Assembly: GCF_019175385.1 (NCBI RefSeq)
Contig: NC_083346.1
Coordinates: forward strand, 60,851,821 to 60,915,820
From: Lycium barbarum
Taxonomy: Eukaryota; Streptophyta; Magnoliopsida; Solanales; Solanaceae
Direction of reading: 5' to 3'
DNA length: 64,000 nt
Shown here: positions 10,646 to 21,654 of the stretch, piece by piece
Numbering within the stretch: the first letter of the stretch is position 1
Layout of the letters: each line of letters begins with the position of its first letter
Notes under the pieces: model-generated
What the model was told of the DNA's origin: nothing
What the model saw: only the letters and a program-made list of their open reading frames with translations
The model's database searches: none
Position numbers and translations under genes: made by a program

Positions 10646-11473
10646 TCAGATGATATGAAGCTCCTCTGCTGATCGTGAATAAACCAGAATGTCATCAATA
10701 AATACAATCAAGAACATGTCTAGAAACGGCCTGAATACCCGATTCATCAAATCCATAAACACTGCTGGAGCATTAGTTAGCCCAAAAGACATCACCCTGA
10801 ACTCATAATGCTCGTATCGGGTCCTGAAGGCAGTCTTTGGAATATCTGCCTCTCGTACCCGCACCTGATGATAACCCGAGCGCAAATCTATCTTCGAAAA
10901 ATATTTAGCACCCTGCAATTGGTCAAATAAATCATCAATCCGGGGGAGGGGATATTTATTCTTTATAGTCACCTTATTCAGCTGTCTGTAATCAATGCAC
11001 ATCCGCAGCGACTCGTCTTTCTTTCTTACAAACAATACCGGTGCTCCCCAGGGTGACATACTGGGTCTGATGAAGCCTTTTTCTAATAAGTCTTTCAGCT
11101 GCTCTTTCAATTCTTTCAATTCTGCAGGTGCCATTCTGTAAGGAGGAATAGATAGAGGCTGGGTATCTGGCAATACATCTATCGTGAATTCTATCTCCCG
11201 TTCAGGTGGGAGACCTGGAAGCTCATCCAGAAATACATCTGGAAATTCATTAACAACCGGAACTGACTGGAGAGTAGGTGTTTCTGCTTTAGTATCATGC
11301 ACACGGACCAAATGATAAATATACCCTTTCTGAATCATCTTCCTGGCCTTGAGGTATGAAATAAACTTACCTCTCGGCGATGCTGTATTTCCTGCCCATT
11401 CTATAACTGGTTCCCCTGGAAACTGGAAGCGGACTACCTTTTTCTGACAGTCAACATTAGCATAACAAGAGGC
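10646..11473 (-). pseudogene. pol: TE-B reverse transcriptase main segment
   Basis: Carries the PR-RT linker ([33 protein letters not shown]) and the RT fingers and palm: [48 protein letters not shown] and the active-site box [11 protein letters not shown]. Both catalytic Asp of FIDD are intact. The frame is lost right after the active-site region. At the other end a Trp-to-TGA change near 11474 separates it from PR. Confidence 0.88.
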
Positions 11474-11476
11474 TAA

Positions 11477-12085
11477 TCAATCCATGGCCATGATAACATC
11501 GAATTCCATCATATCTAATTCTACCAAATCAATCTTAGTGCAACGACCACATATAATTACAGAACAATCCTTATAAACCTGCCTCGCTATAATAAAATCC
11601 CCGACCGGCGTGGCTACCTCGAACGGCTCTATAGGTTCAGGTGTTATCCTAATTTTACCAGCCACGAGGGGAGAAATATATGATAAGGTAGAACCTGGGT
11701 CTATCAATGCATATACAGCTCGAGAGAAAACCAATAGTGTACCTGTGACTACATTTGGCGACGCCTCCTGATCCTGTCGGCTAGCCAATGCATATATGCG
11801 GTTCGAGGGACCGCTAGAATCAGAAACCCCGCCATGGCCTCTACCGCGGCCCGCTGGTGCTGGTGTACCCCGCCCCATAGGGCGCATAGCAACATAAGTG
11901 GAAGATGAACAAGCAGCTGATCCCGTCGGCTGAGCTGCACCACCCGAACCACCCACCAACGGACAATCTCTCATAATATAGCCCTGGCGGCCACAAGAAA
12001 AACAGGCACCCGTAGCTCGAAAACACTCTCCTGGGTGAGACCTCCCACAATAAGAACATCGAGGCGTAGGTGTCCTCGCCTGGCT
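11477..12085 (-). pseudogene. gag-pol: TE-B gag zinc knuckle and protease
   Basis: The upstream part reads CFSCGRQGYIMRDC: the CCHC knuckle has His replaced by Tyr (CAT to TAT), so metal binding is probably lost. A Gly/Ser/Arg-rich linker follows, then the aspartic protease with [12 protein letters not shown] as the active-site motif and FDVIMAMD near the C-terminus. The protease would process the gag-pol polyprotein. The solo LTR TE-C cuts the reading just upstream at 12086-12090. Confidence 0.86.
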
Positions 12086-12090
12086 GGAAC
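12086..12090. repeat. Target-site duplication of TE-C, left copy (ggaac)
   Basis: ggaac is repeated at 15221-15225. The two copies flank the solo LTR exactly. Confidence 0.93.
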
Positions 12091-15000
12091 TGTTACATCC
12101 GACATTTTATTTATTCGAAAGATTTAAGATAAATTGACTTGTGATGAATAAGGCCACAATTGGACCTTACTTGGTATGCGTGTGTAGGTTATGAATGCAA
12201 TGGTGTGGAATTACGAAAGGTGGCCAAGGGCAAAATTGGAATTTTGGAAACTTGCCCCGTGAATTACAATATGTAACCAACAATTTTGGACTCAAAACAA
12301 ATTAAGAAAATGAGGCCCAAAACCAAGAGGCCCAACCGGCCAAGGCTTGACCCAAAGCCCATGGATTAGATAATTTCCATGTGGAATTATATATGTCATC
12401 CTTATCCTAAGAATGTTCAAGAAAAAAACAAAGAAAGAACAAGAGGTAAAGAAAAGGGGGCATTTCGGGTTTGAGAGAAGAAAAAGAAAGAAAAGAAAGA
12501 AAATTTTTGGAGCCTAATCCTTGAGTTTGAAATTCAATTCTTGTGGGAATACTACTAAGTGCAAAGTCTTCTACAACTTGGTACAATTAGTTTGGCAAGA
12601 GGACAAGTTTGGTGCCAAGTGAAAACTTGAAGGAGAGGTAAGAATTTTACCCTTTTTATGCCATGAAATATATGTATGTATGTTATAGTATGTGTGAATG
12701 AATGAAAAACTTGGAAACTTTGTGTGTTGGGATGGTGTTCATGGTGGCCGAATTTATGCATGAATTGTATGTTCAAGAGGGCTTGAATGCATGTTGTAAT
12801 TTAGTTGTAGTATGATGGAAATTGTATTAGAAATGAAAGTGGAATGAATTAGTGGAAGTTGGGGAAAGTGTCATGTGGCCGTGGGGTGTAATGTTGATGA
12901 TGGAATGTGAATTTTTCTCCGTTAGTATGTTAATTGTGTTAATCGTGAAGCGAATGAAAAGATAATGGATTTTGTTGTTATAGAAAAATGGCTATTAAGT
13001 TGTTGAAGGAAATTATGCAACTTGGCTATGGTTTATGTAAATATGGAAATGAAAGTAGTAAGATGCAAATTATGATTAATGTTGATGAATTTGGAAGATG
13101 GAAATGTATAATGAACTTGTATGTTGAAGGTTAGGAAAAATTGGATAAGTAGTGGCTTAATGGAAAGTTTGTATGTTTTGCATTTCCTGTGGATATCTTG
13201 TGAAAATGGTATAATATGCCTCCGACGTATGTTGTAATGATTTTGATGGATGATGAATATGAAAATAATAAGTTTGCATTGATTTGGAAGTGTTGGAAGA
13301 ATTATGGCATTATATTGGAAAGTAGACTAATAGTATCATATTATGTTTTTATTGTGATTGTTGATGTTGTTGGTGATTGTTGGTGGGTTGTTGTTGAATA
13401 TTCCGAGCCGAGTTAAATTCTCGGGGTGTCAAAGTTATAGGGGAAGTGCTGCCGAAATTTCGGTAGCCAAGTATAACCCAAAGATCAAAATGTTATCTTT
13501 CATGAATAGTAACTGGTAAAAGTGACCATTTGCAGTTTTTGGACGAAACGGGAATTGAGATTTGACGAGCGTAAGGCGCAATCCGGGTATGTAAAGCCTA
13601 CCTTTCCTTCTTTTGGCATGTCCTAGTTATACTAGGTTAAGATCGGACCCTCGGGGATAATTCTGTTCTTGGAAATCCAAGTTTAATTTTGGCCACTATT
13701 CATTCAGCGCAATTGAAGCCTATTCCATACATTTGGTTGAAAGAATGTTCAAACCTTCATAACTTTTGCTATTGTGTCCGAAGCTCTCCGAAACTTTCGT
13801 AGATGGCTTTATGGAGCCTAAAGTCTGTGATTTGTGTCCGCCGCCTCGATTTGACTCAAGGTGGGCCTGCAAGCCCCGAGGCTTCCCTTATTTGGTTGTT
13901 TGGCTCATTTTCGTTCGATATGAAAAGTAATCATTTGCCTCTGACTCAAAGGTCCGTTTGAAATTTCCTGTATCGTTATTGAACGTTTTGTACTATGAAT
14001 GATGTTAGATTTTCGGAAAATGATCTGTGAATTGCTTTTCAAAGGTTTTGCAGTTTGGAACTTCGTAACTTCCATATATACATTTTGATCGCCCTGACTC
14101 CTACCCCGAGCCTTCTGGCGTCGGTATATGCCTATATGGAATTATATGTCGTGTCTTGTAAATTACTTTTGATATGCATATGGTTTCTGCACTACTCCGT
14201 TCGTGCCATTCGCTATGATTTCGTTCGTCGGTACCCGGGCCGGCTTTGTGATCGTGCGCGCTATACCATATTCGAAAGTATGATGTGTTACGGTTTCTGA
14301 GGCCTCGCCATAGGGCCGGTTACCGTCTATGGAGTTATGATGTGATATGGCATTTGATATGTTCTGATGATGTGGTATGTGTGTGATACGATTTGTTTGG
14401 AGCCTGTACGGAGATTTGAAAAACTTCTGGAGTATGATGTGTTGTGGCACCAGCGTCGGGGGTGACCACGTTCCTAAGCCCTATACATGATTTTTTTATT
14501 TGCATTTGTACATTTATCTTCCGTACAGGTTTGATTTGCTACTTTGACGTTTGTGTTTGTTCCTTCTGACTTCAGTTAGGATTGTGATTTCTGTACCTTC
14601 TGCTTTACATACTCAGTACTTCTCCCGTACTGACCCCCTGTTCTTCGGGGGGGCTGCGTTTCATGCCCGCAGGTACAGAAGCTCGTTTGGGTGATCCTCC
14701 GGTTTAGGCTACCTATTCTGCTACTTTGGAGAGCTCCCCTTGATCCAGAGCTTAACTTTTGGTACATACCTTTTGCTGTGTGTGTTTCTGTACATTTGTG
14801 GCTGTGTGGGTACGGCGGGGCCCTGTCCCGTCATATGTTCGTATGTTCTGTTTTGTTTAGAGGCCTGTAGTCATATTTGTGGGTCGTGGGTCCGGTGTGT
14901 TCGTATGTGGTTCTTTTTTACGTTCTTAAGCGGCCCGTATGCTATTATGGCCAAGACGGCCCATAAGTTTGTACGTGTGTGTGTGTGTGCATTTGGGCGA

Positions 15001-15220
15001 TGTATATTCCGCCACCTTTCTCATTTTGATATGACTGTCCTGCACTGGCGACCGCTTAAGATAAGTGTTTGTTCAATGCTTGTGTGACGTCTGCTATTAG
15101 TTTTGTTCGAATAACGTATGTTAAGTCTGAATGAGTCTGAATATGATGATCTGGTTTGTCGGTCTGTTTGGGGTGCCTAAGTAGGGTGCCAGTCGCGGCC
15201 CACGGGGTTGGGTCGTGACA
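12091..15220 (+). mobile_element. TE-C: solo LTR inserted in TE-B gag
   Basis: A single 3130-bp LTR, tgttacatcc to gtcgtgaca, has a perfect 5-bp duplication and no internal region, so it arose by recombination between two LTRs of a former element. It carries the triple stem-loop block (14613-14672), the second hairpin (14814-14832) and a short GT run near 14974. The stretch near 14190-14330 resembles the corresponding part of the TE-B LTR, indicating a related family. The only longer frames (about 60-115 codons) show no protein similarity I recognise. Confidence 0.92.
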
Positions 15221-15225
15221 GGAAC
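15221..15225. repeat. Target-site duplication of TE-C, right copy (ggaac)
   Basis: Matches 12086-12090. Confidence 0.93.
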
Positions 15226-16250
15226 CTCTACTCACTTGCGAACCTGAGGCTCTAGAACTCTGGCCTGCTCCTGAGTGCCCGTCACCATCAAATCATCTAC
15301 CTGCAGACTGTGAATGTGCATTCCGGCCGGACTGAGGAGGATATCTGCTATACTGCTGCTGAGGCTGTCCGCCTCGAGACTCCCCTGAATAACTGGCTGA
15401 TCTAGCCCTCTTGGGCTGCCTCCTGTCACGATCTCTATCAGGCTGGTGCCCTCTGTGCCGGTCCTCCACACCCTGCGCGTAGGCCTGTAATCGGGCAATG
15501 TCCATCCCAGTCTGTGACGCCATCGTCATACAGCTATCCACCAAATAATGATCCTGCCCTATCAAGTACCGATGCATCCTGTCAGCCATATCAGCCACAA
15601 TGGTAGGTGCATATCTGGCCAGAGAATCAAACTCTAAGTTGTACTCTCGGACACTCCTGCCTCTCTGCCTCAGCTGTAAAAATCTGTAAACTCATCCCAC
15701 ACAGCTGGAGGGGCATCCTCACATCTGGACAACTCCCAAGACTCGTACCAATTAATCGCTACATCCCGCAATCTGTGTGAGGCCAGCTCGACAGACTCAG
15801 TCTCAGAAGCCCTGACCAGTCTCAGTGTGCGCTGCATCTGTCGAATGAAATCCTGGGGGTCCTCCTCGGGCTTATACCCGTAGAACTTTTGGGGATTACA
15901 GGTCAAGAAATCACGGACCCTCACACTGTCAGGTCTGTCACCATCATCACCCCCTAGCCCGCGTCTGCGAGCCTATCCTGCTACTAATGTCGTCAATAAC
16001 TGTACAACATCCCTCATCGCCCCGTCCTTCGCCCCTGGCTGGGGAGCTGGAGGCTCGGGCGCTGGAGTCTCCGGAGCTAATGGTGGAGCCGCTCCAGGCT
16101 CCTCTGATGGTGGGGTGTAGCAGAACCCGCTGACTGGGGCGCAATATCGGGCATAGTCTGAGCACGAGCCCGAGTGACCGTCTGTATCTGACTGGCCTCT
16201 CCTGCCACTGCTTTGCCCATCTGGGCAGTCGTCGCCTTCTTCGGAGGCAT
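15226..16250 (-). pseudogene. gag: TE-B gag, N-terminal and core part (broken)
   Basis: The start ATG at 16248-16250 gives MPPKKATTAQMGK, the family-typical start. An alanine/proline-rich region then shifts frame at about 16100. The gag core follows (MRVRDFLTCNPQKFYGYKPEEDPQDFI, MQRTLRL, SHRLRDVAINWYESWE). After WDEFT about 60 bases are missing compared with TE-G, which joins out of frame to [11 protein letters not shown]. The basic region (RDRDRRQPKRARSASY) leads to the TE-C insertion. Confidence 0.86.
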
Positions 16251-16367
16251 CACTGTAAACATAACAGTCGGTCAGAAAGAAATCATCCTAATAGCATAGC
16301 TCTATCGCACGATCTAAGATCCAAAGAAAGGTAACAACCTAAATGTCCTGTAGCCTCCTGTTTATAG

Positions 16368-16385
16368 ATGTGGTGCACAACACAC
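16368..16385 (-). promoter_or_regulatory. Leader hairpin, kissing-loop type (TE-B)
   Basis: In element sense GTGTG pairs with CACAT (one G-U) around loop TTGTGCAC, which contains the palindrome GTGCAC. It starts 52 nt after the primer site and 118 nt before the gag ATG. Confidence 0.55.
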
Positions 16386-16437
16386 CGATAAACAAGACTC
16401 TACTAGACACGGCCAGTAGACATTCCGAGGACAAACA

Positions 16438-16449
16438 GCTCTGATACCA
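16438..16449 (-). other. TE-B primer-binding site (initiator Met tRNA)
   Basis: Reverse complement TGGTATCAGAGC, four bases inside the 5' LTR edge. Confidence 0.92.
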
Positions 16450-16453
16450 CTTT

Positions 16454-19360
16454 TGTCACGACCCAGCCCCGTAGGCCGTAACTAGTGTCCTAATTGGACA
16501 CCCAAACTCACTCGCTTACCAAATCAACATATCAAAGACTTATTCAAATTTAACATACGTTATTCATGCGGATACTGTGAACAAACATCATCTTAAGCGG
16601 TCACCTGTAACAGAAATATCATACCAAAAGCCGGCAGGCTGGCGGAATACACATCGCCCGAATATACATACATATACAAACATATGGGCCGTTTTGGCCA
16701 TAATAGCAAACAGGACCGCTTAAGGCACATATCGCAAACATAGTCGAACAAACGCGACCCATGATCCACATATATGTCTACAGGCCTCTACAAACCATAA
16801 CAGAAACATATGACGGGACAGGGCCCCGCCGTACCCTCAAATAGTCATATATACAGAAATATGTATGACAAAAGATATGTACCAAAATATGAGCTTCGGA
16901 TCAAAGGAGAACTCCAAATAGCAGAATAAGTGTCCTACACTGGCGGGTCACCAGAATGAACGTCTGTACCTGCGGGCATGAAACGCAGCCCCCGAAGAAA
17001 GGGGGTCAGTACGAAATATGTACTGAGTATGTAAAGCATGAAATGCAGTAATCCAAATCAGAACTAAAGTGAGAAGTACGGAAAATGGATACAGAATTAG
17101 TATATCAAAACCTGTGCTGAAAACATAAATAATGCAAATATAAATCATGCATCGGGCTCAAGAACGTGGTCGCCACTCCGACGCTGGCGCCACAACACAT
17201 CATACTGCAGAAGGTTTCAAATCTCCATACAATCCGCGAACATATCGTATCATCATAACATATCATAACATCAGAACACATCGTATGCCATATCACATCA
17301 TAAGGCCGTATATAAGCGGTACCCAGCCCTATGGCGAGGTCTCGGGAACCGTAACACATCATACTGCCGAATATAACATAGTGCGCACGATCACAAAACC
17401 GGCCCGGGATCCGGCGAACGATATCATAGTATGCACGAGTGGAGTAGTGAGGAAACCATGTGCATATAAGTACATAAATAAATTTCAGAACTCGATGGAC
17501 AAATATATTTACCGACATCTGAAGGCTCAAAAATAAGATTCGGGTCAATCGGAATTAGTATAAGAAAGTTACGAGCTTTTGAAGTACAGAACCTTCTGAC
17601 AAACATTTCATAAGCCATACTTGAAAATTCAAGTATCATTCATATTAGAAAACTTTCGAACATCATTATGGATCAAATATTCATATTAGGAAACTTTCGA
17701 ATAACATTATGGATCAAAACAAATGGAGACTTTTGGACCATATTTACGTACCAAAATATTCATCAAAGACTTTAGCCATCTCAATTTTCATTCGAACAAC
17801 ATTCGGAAACATAACAACTAGAGTCTTCGAATATCACAAATATGTATCAAGCCATATGAAATAGCTTATGGAAGTCAAAGATGTTAGCCATCCTAGTGGC
17901 TCTAAGAGTAGGATTTTCTTTATAAGCATACATATACATTTTTGTTCATTTCAAAAGGATCATGCCAAAAGAAGGAAAGGTAGGCTTTACATACCTCGAT
18001 CGCTCGCTAACCAAATCTTGACTCAAGTCTCGGGCTCTCCAATAACTACAGTAATGTTATCAATTACCAAACATTAGCTACAAGTACTTAGAAATCCAAT
18101 TCTAACTAGTACTTGTCTACAGAAATTTTGGCAGCATCTCCCCTGTAAATTCAACATCCCCGAGAATTTAATTCGGCCAAATTTAGCAACAACCATACCA
18201 ACAATACCAACAACCATACTAATAACATCAAGAATCAATTTAAAGCGCATTCTAATATTTGAAATCTTCTATCTCTACGCCGCTTATCACATTCAATTCA
18301 ACTACGTACATTCAAGCCAATATCAACGCTCACATATTCATTTCTAATCCGAGATCATTCAAATACAATTTCATGAACATTTCAAACAATCTATACAACA
18401 TTAAGCAATTCCACCAACACATCATGCTCCACCCGAAACTTCAAATTCCAACAAGGACGATAACAACACATTTCTATCTTTCAAATTCATGAACCACACT
18501 TAGCAATTCATACGTTAGCAATGTTATTCCCGCAAATACAAGAACTACATTAATGACCATGGTGGCTTCCAAAACAGCCCACAATCATCACAACTTCAAC
18601 TCGAATCACCAAATTCTCATTTTCATCATAGAATACATATCAACAACAACCAAATTACTACATAAAAATTAGTTCAACTTTCCTACACTACACACACATA
18701 CACTCACACATACCCACACGACCACACCCACAACACACAAATTTCATACTATTCATTCATTTCCAGATACTACATCATATATATAAGTCTTCCATAACAT
18801 AAAAAGCATAGAATTCTTACCTTTTCTAAAATTTCCACTTGCCACTAAAGTGGTTTTCTCGCTTAAATAATTATACCACGTTGAAGAGGGTCTTGAAGTT
18901 AGTAAGAATTCAAGAAGAAAGGAATTTTTGGATCAAAGTTGGAAGGCTTAAATTTTTTTCTCTCTTTCTCTTGTTGGTCGAACTCCCCTTCTTTTCTTGC
19001 TCTAACTTTTGTTTCTTGAATATTCTTGAATGGTGGCCCTTTTTATCTATTTATTTGGTCTATTAAATTAGCACATGGGCTTGGGCCCTTTTTTTCCCAT
19101 GGCCGGTACCCCATAGATTTGGGCCTCTCCTTTTTTTGGTTTTTTTCATTTTCCAAGCCCAATTTCTTATGGTTAATATTTTGTAAGTCATGAAACTAAT
19201 TTCCAAAATTCCAATTTTGCCCTTAGCCTTCCTCCATATTTCCACCTCAATATTTTTCATGAACAACATATATATTAAATAAAATCAAAATATTGCCTTA
19301 TCTCTTACTAGTCAAAATTATTTCAAATTTTTCTAAATATGCAAAATACGGGATATAACA
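16454..19360 (-). repeat. TE-B 5' LTR
   Basis: Starts at 19360 (tgttatatcccg) and ends at 16454 (gtcgtgaca). It pairs with 5292-8207. Differences are mostly single substitutions and small indels, for example a 10-bp-scale gap near 18690. It holds the best-preserved triple stem-loop block (16970-17026) and the second hairpin at 16812-16830. Confidence 0.92.
16970..17026 (-). promoter_or_regulatory. Triple stem-loop block of the LTR (reference copy)
   Basis: In element sense three hairpins abut with no spacer: SL1 TCAGTAC-7 nt-GTACTGA (17026-17006), SL2 CCCCC-7 nt-GGGGG (17005-16989) and SL3 CTGCG-9 nt-CGCAG (16988-16970). Equivalent blocks are at 3899-3956, 5808-5864, 14613-14672, 27365-27422, 33378-33434, 38596-38652, 46045-46101, 52025-52081 and 57815-57872. 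It lies far downstream of the inferred TATA position, so it should be part of the element RNA. Function unknown. Confidence 0.6.
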
Positions 19361-19365
19361 CTTAG
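19361..19365. repeat. Target-site duplication of TE-B, right copy (cttag)
   Basis: Matches 5287-5291. Confidence 0.93.
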
Positions 19366-19967
19366 GGCCACATTTATTTAAAGATTTCTTAACGGCTTCA
19401 TTGCAAGATGGGATGGATATTTCCCGAATACAAGCCCTTGCCCAGAACTTAGAGGGACGACAACAACCACAAAGAAGTGATCGTGATATTGTTAGAAGGC
19501 AAAGCAAGAGGGCCAGATCTATAGGGGCAGGCAATGATTATAGAGGGGGATCAACGCAAACATATTCTAGACACCTAGGCCAGTTGGTGACTAGTGCGCC
19601 TCCGCGATTTGCAGATAGGAGATTTGATCGCTCTTTTCCTTCCGGACAGGGTCAGAGTTCAAGAGTTTCGGGTCCTCAGTTTGTGGGTGATTATAGTCAG
19701 AGGAGACCACCAGTTCCACGATCTAGCCGATGCAGGAAATTACACTCGGGGCCATGTCGCTAGGACCCAGATGCTTGTTATGTTTGTGAACAGACTGGGC
19801 ATTTGATGCGAGATTATCCCTCGCGGTATGGTAGAGGTGGGGTTCAGCCCACAGGTTCGGTAGCTGGTTCTTCTTCAGTGCGCCCGGTAGGATAGACTCC
19901 CCAGACGTCTGCAGGTTGAGGTAGAGGCAGTGGGGGAGCATCTACTTCAGGTGCCACTCAGCCCCGT
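19366..19967 (+). pseudogene. gag: TE-A gag, C-terminal part (broken)
   Basis: Resumes TE-A gag after TE-B: GPHLFKDFL, MDISRIQALAQNLEG, the basic stretch RRQSKRARS and a Gln/Arg/Ser-rich linker. TAG at 19761-19763 interrupts it. The CCHC knuckle reads CYVCEQTGHLMRDY, with the last Cys changed to Tyr. The upstream zinc-binding motif is also lost (RCRKLHSGPC instead of C-x2-C). Two further stops lie before PR. Confidence 0.85.
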
Positions 19968-20348
19968 GTGTATGCTTTAGCCGGACGACAGGATCTTGAG
20001 TCCTCCCCGGATGTGGTTACAGGTACATTGTCCATATTTTCCCATGATGTGTATGCATTGATAGATCCGGGTTCTACTTTCTCCTATATTACTCCATATG
20101 TTGTTGGTTGTATTGGGGTGAAACCTGAGCCAATCAAACCTTTTGAGGTATCTACTCCGGTTGGTGACCCCGTGATAGCTAGACAAGTATGTAAGAATTG
20201 TGTACTTGTGATATGCAATCGCCAGAGCAAAGCTGATTTAATTGAGTTGGAAATGCTAGATTTTGATGTAATTATGGGTATGGATTGGTTGGCCTCATGT
20301 TATGCTAGTGTTGATTGCCAAATGAAAGTGGTTCGATTTCAATTTCCA
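19968..20348 (+). pseudogene. pol: TE-A protease segment, fused to TE-D gag
   Basis: Aspartic protease: [33 protein letters not shown] (active-site Asp present), [19 protein letters not shown] and VVRFQFP. The frame then runs without a stop into the N-terminal half of TE-D gag (from about 20355), giving a 222-codon open frame to 20636. This fusion results from a deletion, not from normal polyprotein order. The rest of TE-A pol resumes at 27869, so about 90 codons of the PR-RT linker are missing. Confidence 0.85.
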
Positions 20349-20354
20349 ACTCAA

Positions 20355-21579
20355 AAGACGGTGGCAGAAAAGCGGGCTGAAAGAGCACCACCACCGGTAG
20401 TAGAGGAAAGTGAGTCCCAGAGTGCGGCTCAATCTCAGTCCTCCCGTTCAGTACCTATATTAGAGAAGCGTGAGGGAGCCTCAACCCCAGCTCCAGCACC
20501 TCCAGCTCCTCCACCGGATGCTTCGGGCCAAGATGTGAAAGAGGCCATACATTTGCTTACTCAGTTGGTTGCTGCCCAGACTCAGCGGCAAAGTACAGGG
20601 CAAGGTGATAGGGACTTCATTACTTTGAACCCATGACTTCATTACTTGGAACCCTCCGGAATTCTTTGGGTCAAAGCCGGAGGAGGACCCTCAGGATTTT
20701 ATTGATGGTATGTTGAGGACGCTTCGATTGATACATGCTTCGGACACTGAATCGGTGGAGTTAGTGTCGTATAGATTGAGAGATGTCTCGATCCAGTGGT
20801 ACACGGTTTGGATGGCTTCACGGGGAGCCAATGCACCTCCCCCGGTATGGCAAGAGTTTGTTGATGCTTTTCTCCGACATTATATGCCTCCAGAAGTTCG
20901 GCGAGCTAGGGCCGATAAGTTCTTAAATTTGAGGCAAGGTACCATGAGTGCTCTAGAGTATAGTCTCCACTTTAATTCTTTAGCTAGGTATGCTTCGGCC
21001 ATGGTAGCGGATATGGGCGACCGTACACCGATTTGTGAAAGGCCTAGGGCCGCATTTGATGGATAGGTGTTTGATTGCATCCCTTCAGGACAATGTGGAC
21101 ATTGCAAGCATTCAGGCACATGCTCAGAACTTAGAAGAAAGCTTGCAACAACAAAGAAGTGAACGCGAGCAGGATAGGGTCATGGCAAGAGGGCCAGATC
21201 TTCAGGTCCGATGAGTGAGTTCAGAGGTGGGCACAGATAGCAGATTTCCAGGCACTCGGGCTATTCTATGACCAGTGCGCCTCCACGGTGTTCAGGCCAG
21301 AGATTCGATAGATCTACTCGTTCCAGGCCGAGTCAGAGTTATTTGGGGTCACAGTTCAGAGATGATTCAGGCCAGTCAAGGCCACCCATACTACGATGTT
21401 CCCAGTGTGGGAAGTTACATTGGGGTCGATGCCGATTAGGTTCGGATGTTTGTTACTCATGTGGTCGACCAGGCCATATCATGCGTGATTGCCCCTCAGT
21501 TTATGGTAGAGGTAGGACCCAGCCTTCAGGGTCAGTAGCTGGATCTTCAGCATCTGTACGCCCTATGGGGCTAGGTTAA
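20355..21579 (+). pseudogene. gag: TE-D gag (broken)
   Basis: Begins at KTVAEKRAERAPPPVVEESES, about 20 codons after the expected start (compare TE-H at 58528). A proline-rich stretch leads to a 22-bp tandem duplication (20613-20654, gacttcattact) that creates a stop. The core follows (MLRTLRLIHASDTES, YRLRDVSIQWYTVW, VWQEFVDAFLRHYMPPEVRRARADKFL). A 2-base loss at about 21025 shifts frame. The C-terminal part (21268-21579) has two intact zinc motifs, CSQCGKLHWGRC and CYSCGRPGHIMRDC. Confidence 0.87.
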
Positions 21580-21654
21580 CATGCGCCAGCCGGCCATGGT
21601 AGAGGCAGAGGGAGAGTTCCCAGTTCTAGCAGTCCACATCACCGTGTTTATGCT

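Larger units (their letters stand above)
5292..19360 (-). mobile_element. TE-B: complete chromovirus nested in TE-A gag
   Basis: Two LTRs of 2916 and 2907 bp in minus orientation bound a gag-pol interior with primer site and polypurine tract, flanked by a 5-bp duplication. About nine mismatches in the first 470 bp of the aligned LTRs (about 2%) indicate a fairly recent insertion. The interior is itself interrupted by solo LTR TE-C at 12091-15220. Stops and frameshifts in gag and pol make it non-autonomous now. Confidence 0.93.

Noticed and set aside
16970..17026. Triple stem-loop block as a tRNA gene or tRNA-derived cloverleaf
   Set aside because: Three contiguous hairpins give a cloverleaf look, but the closing stem is only about 3 bp, and there is no A/B box or T-loop consensus.
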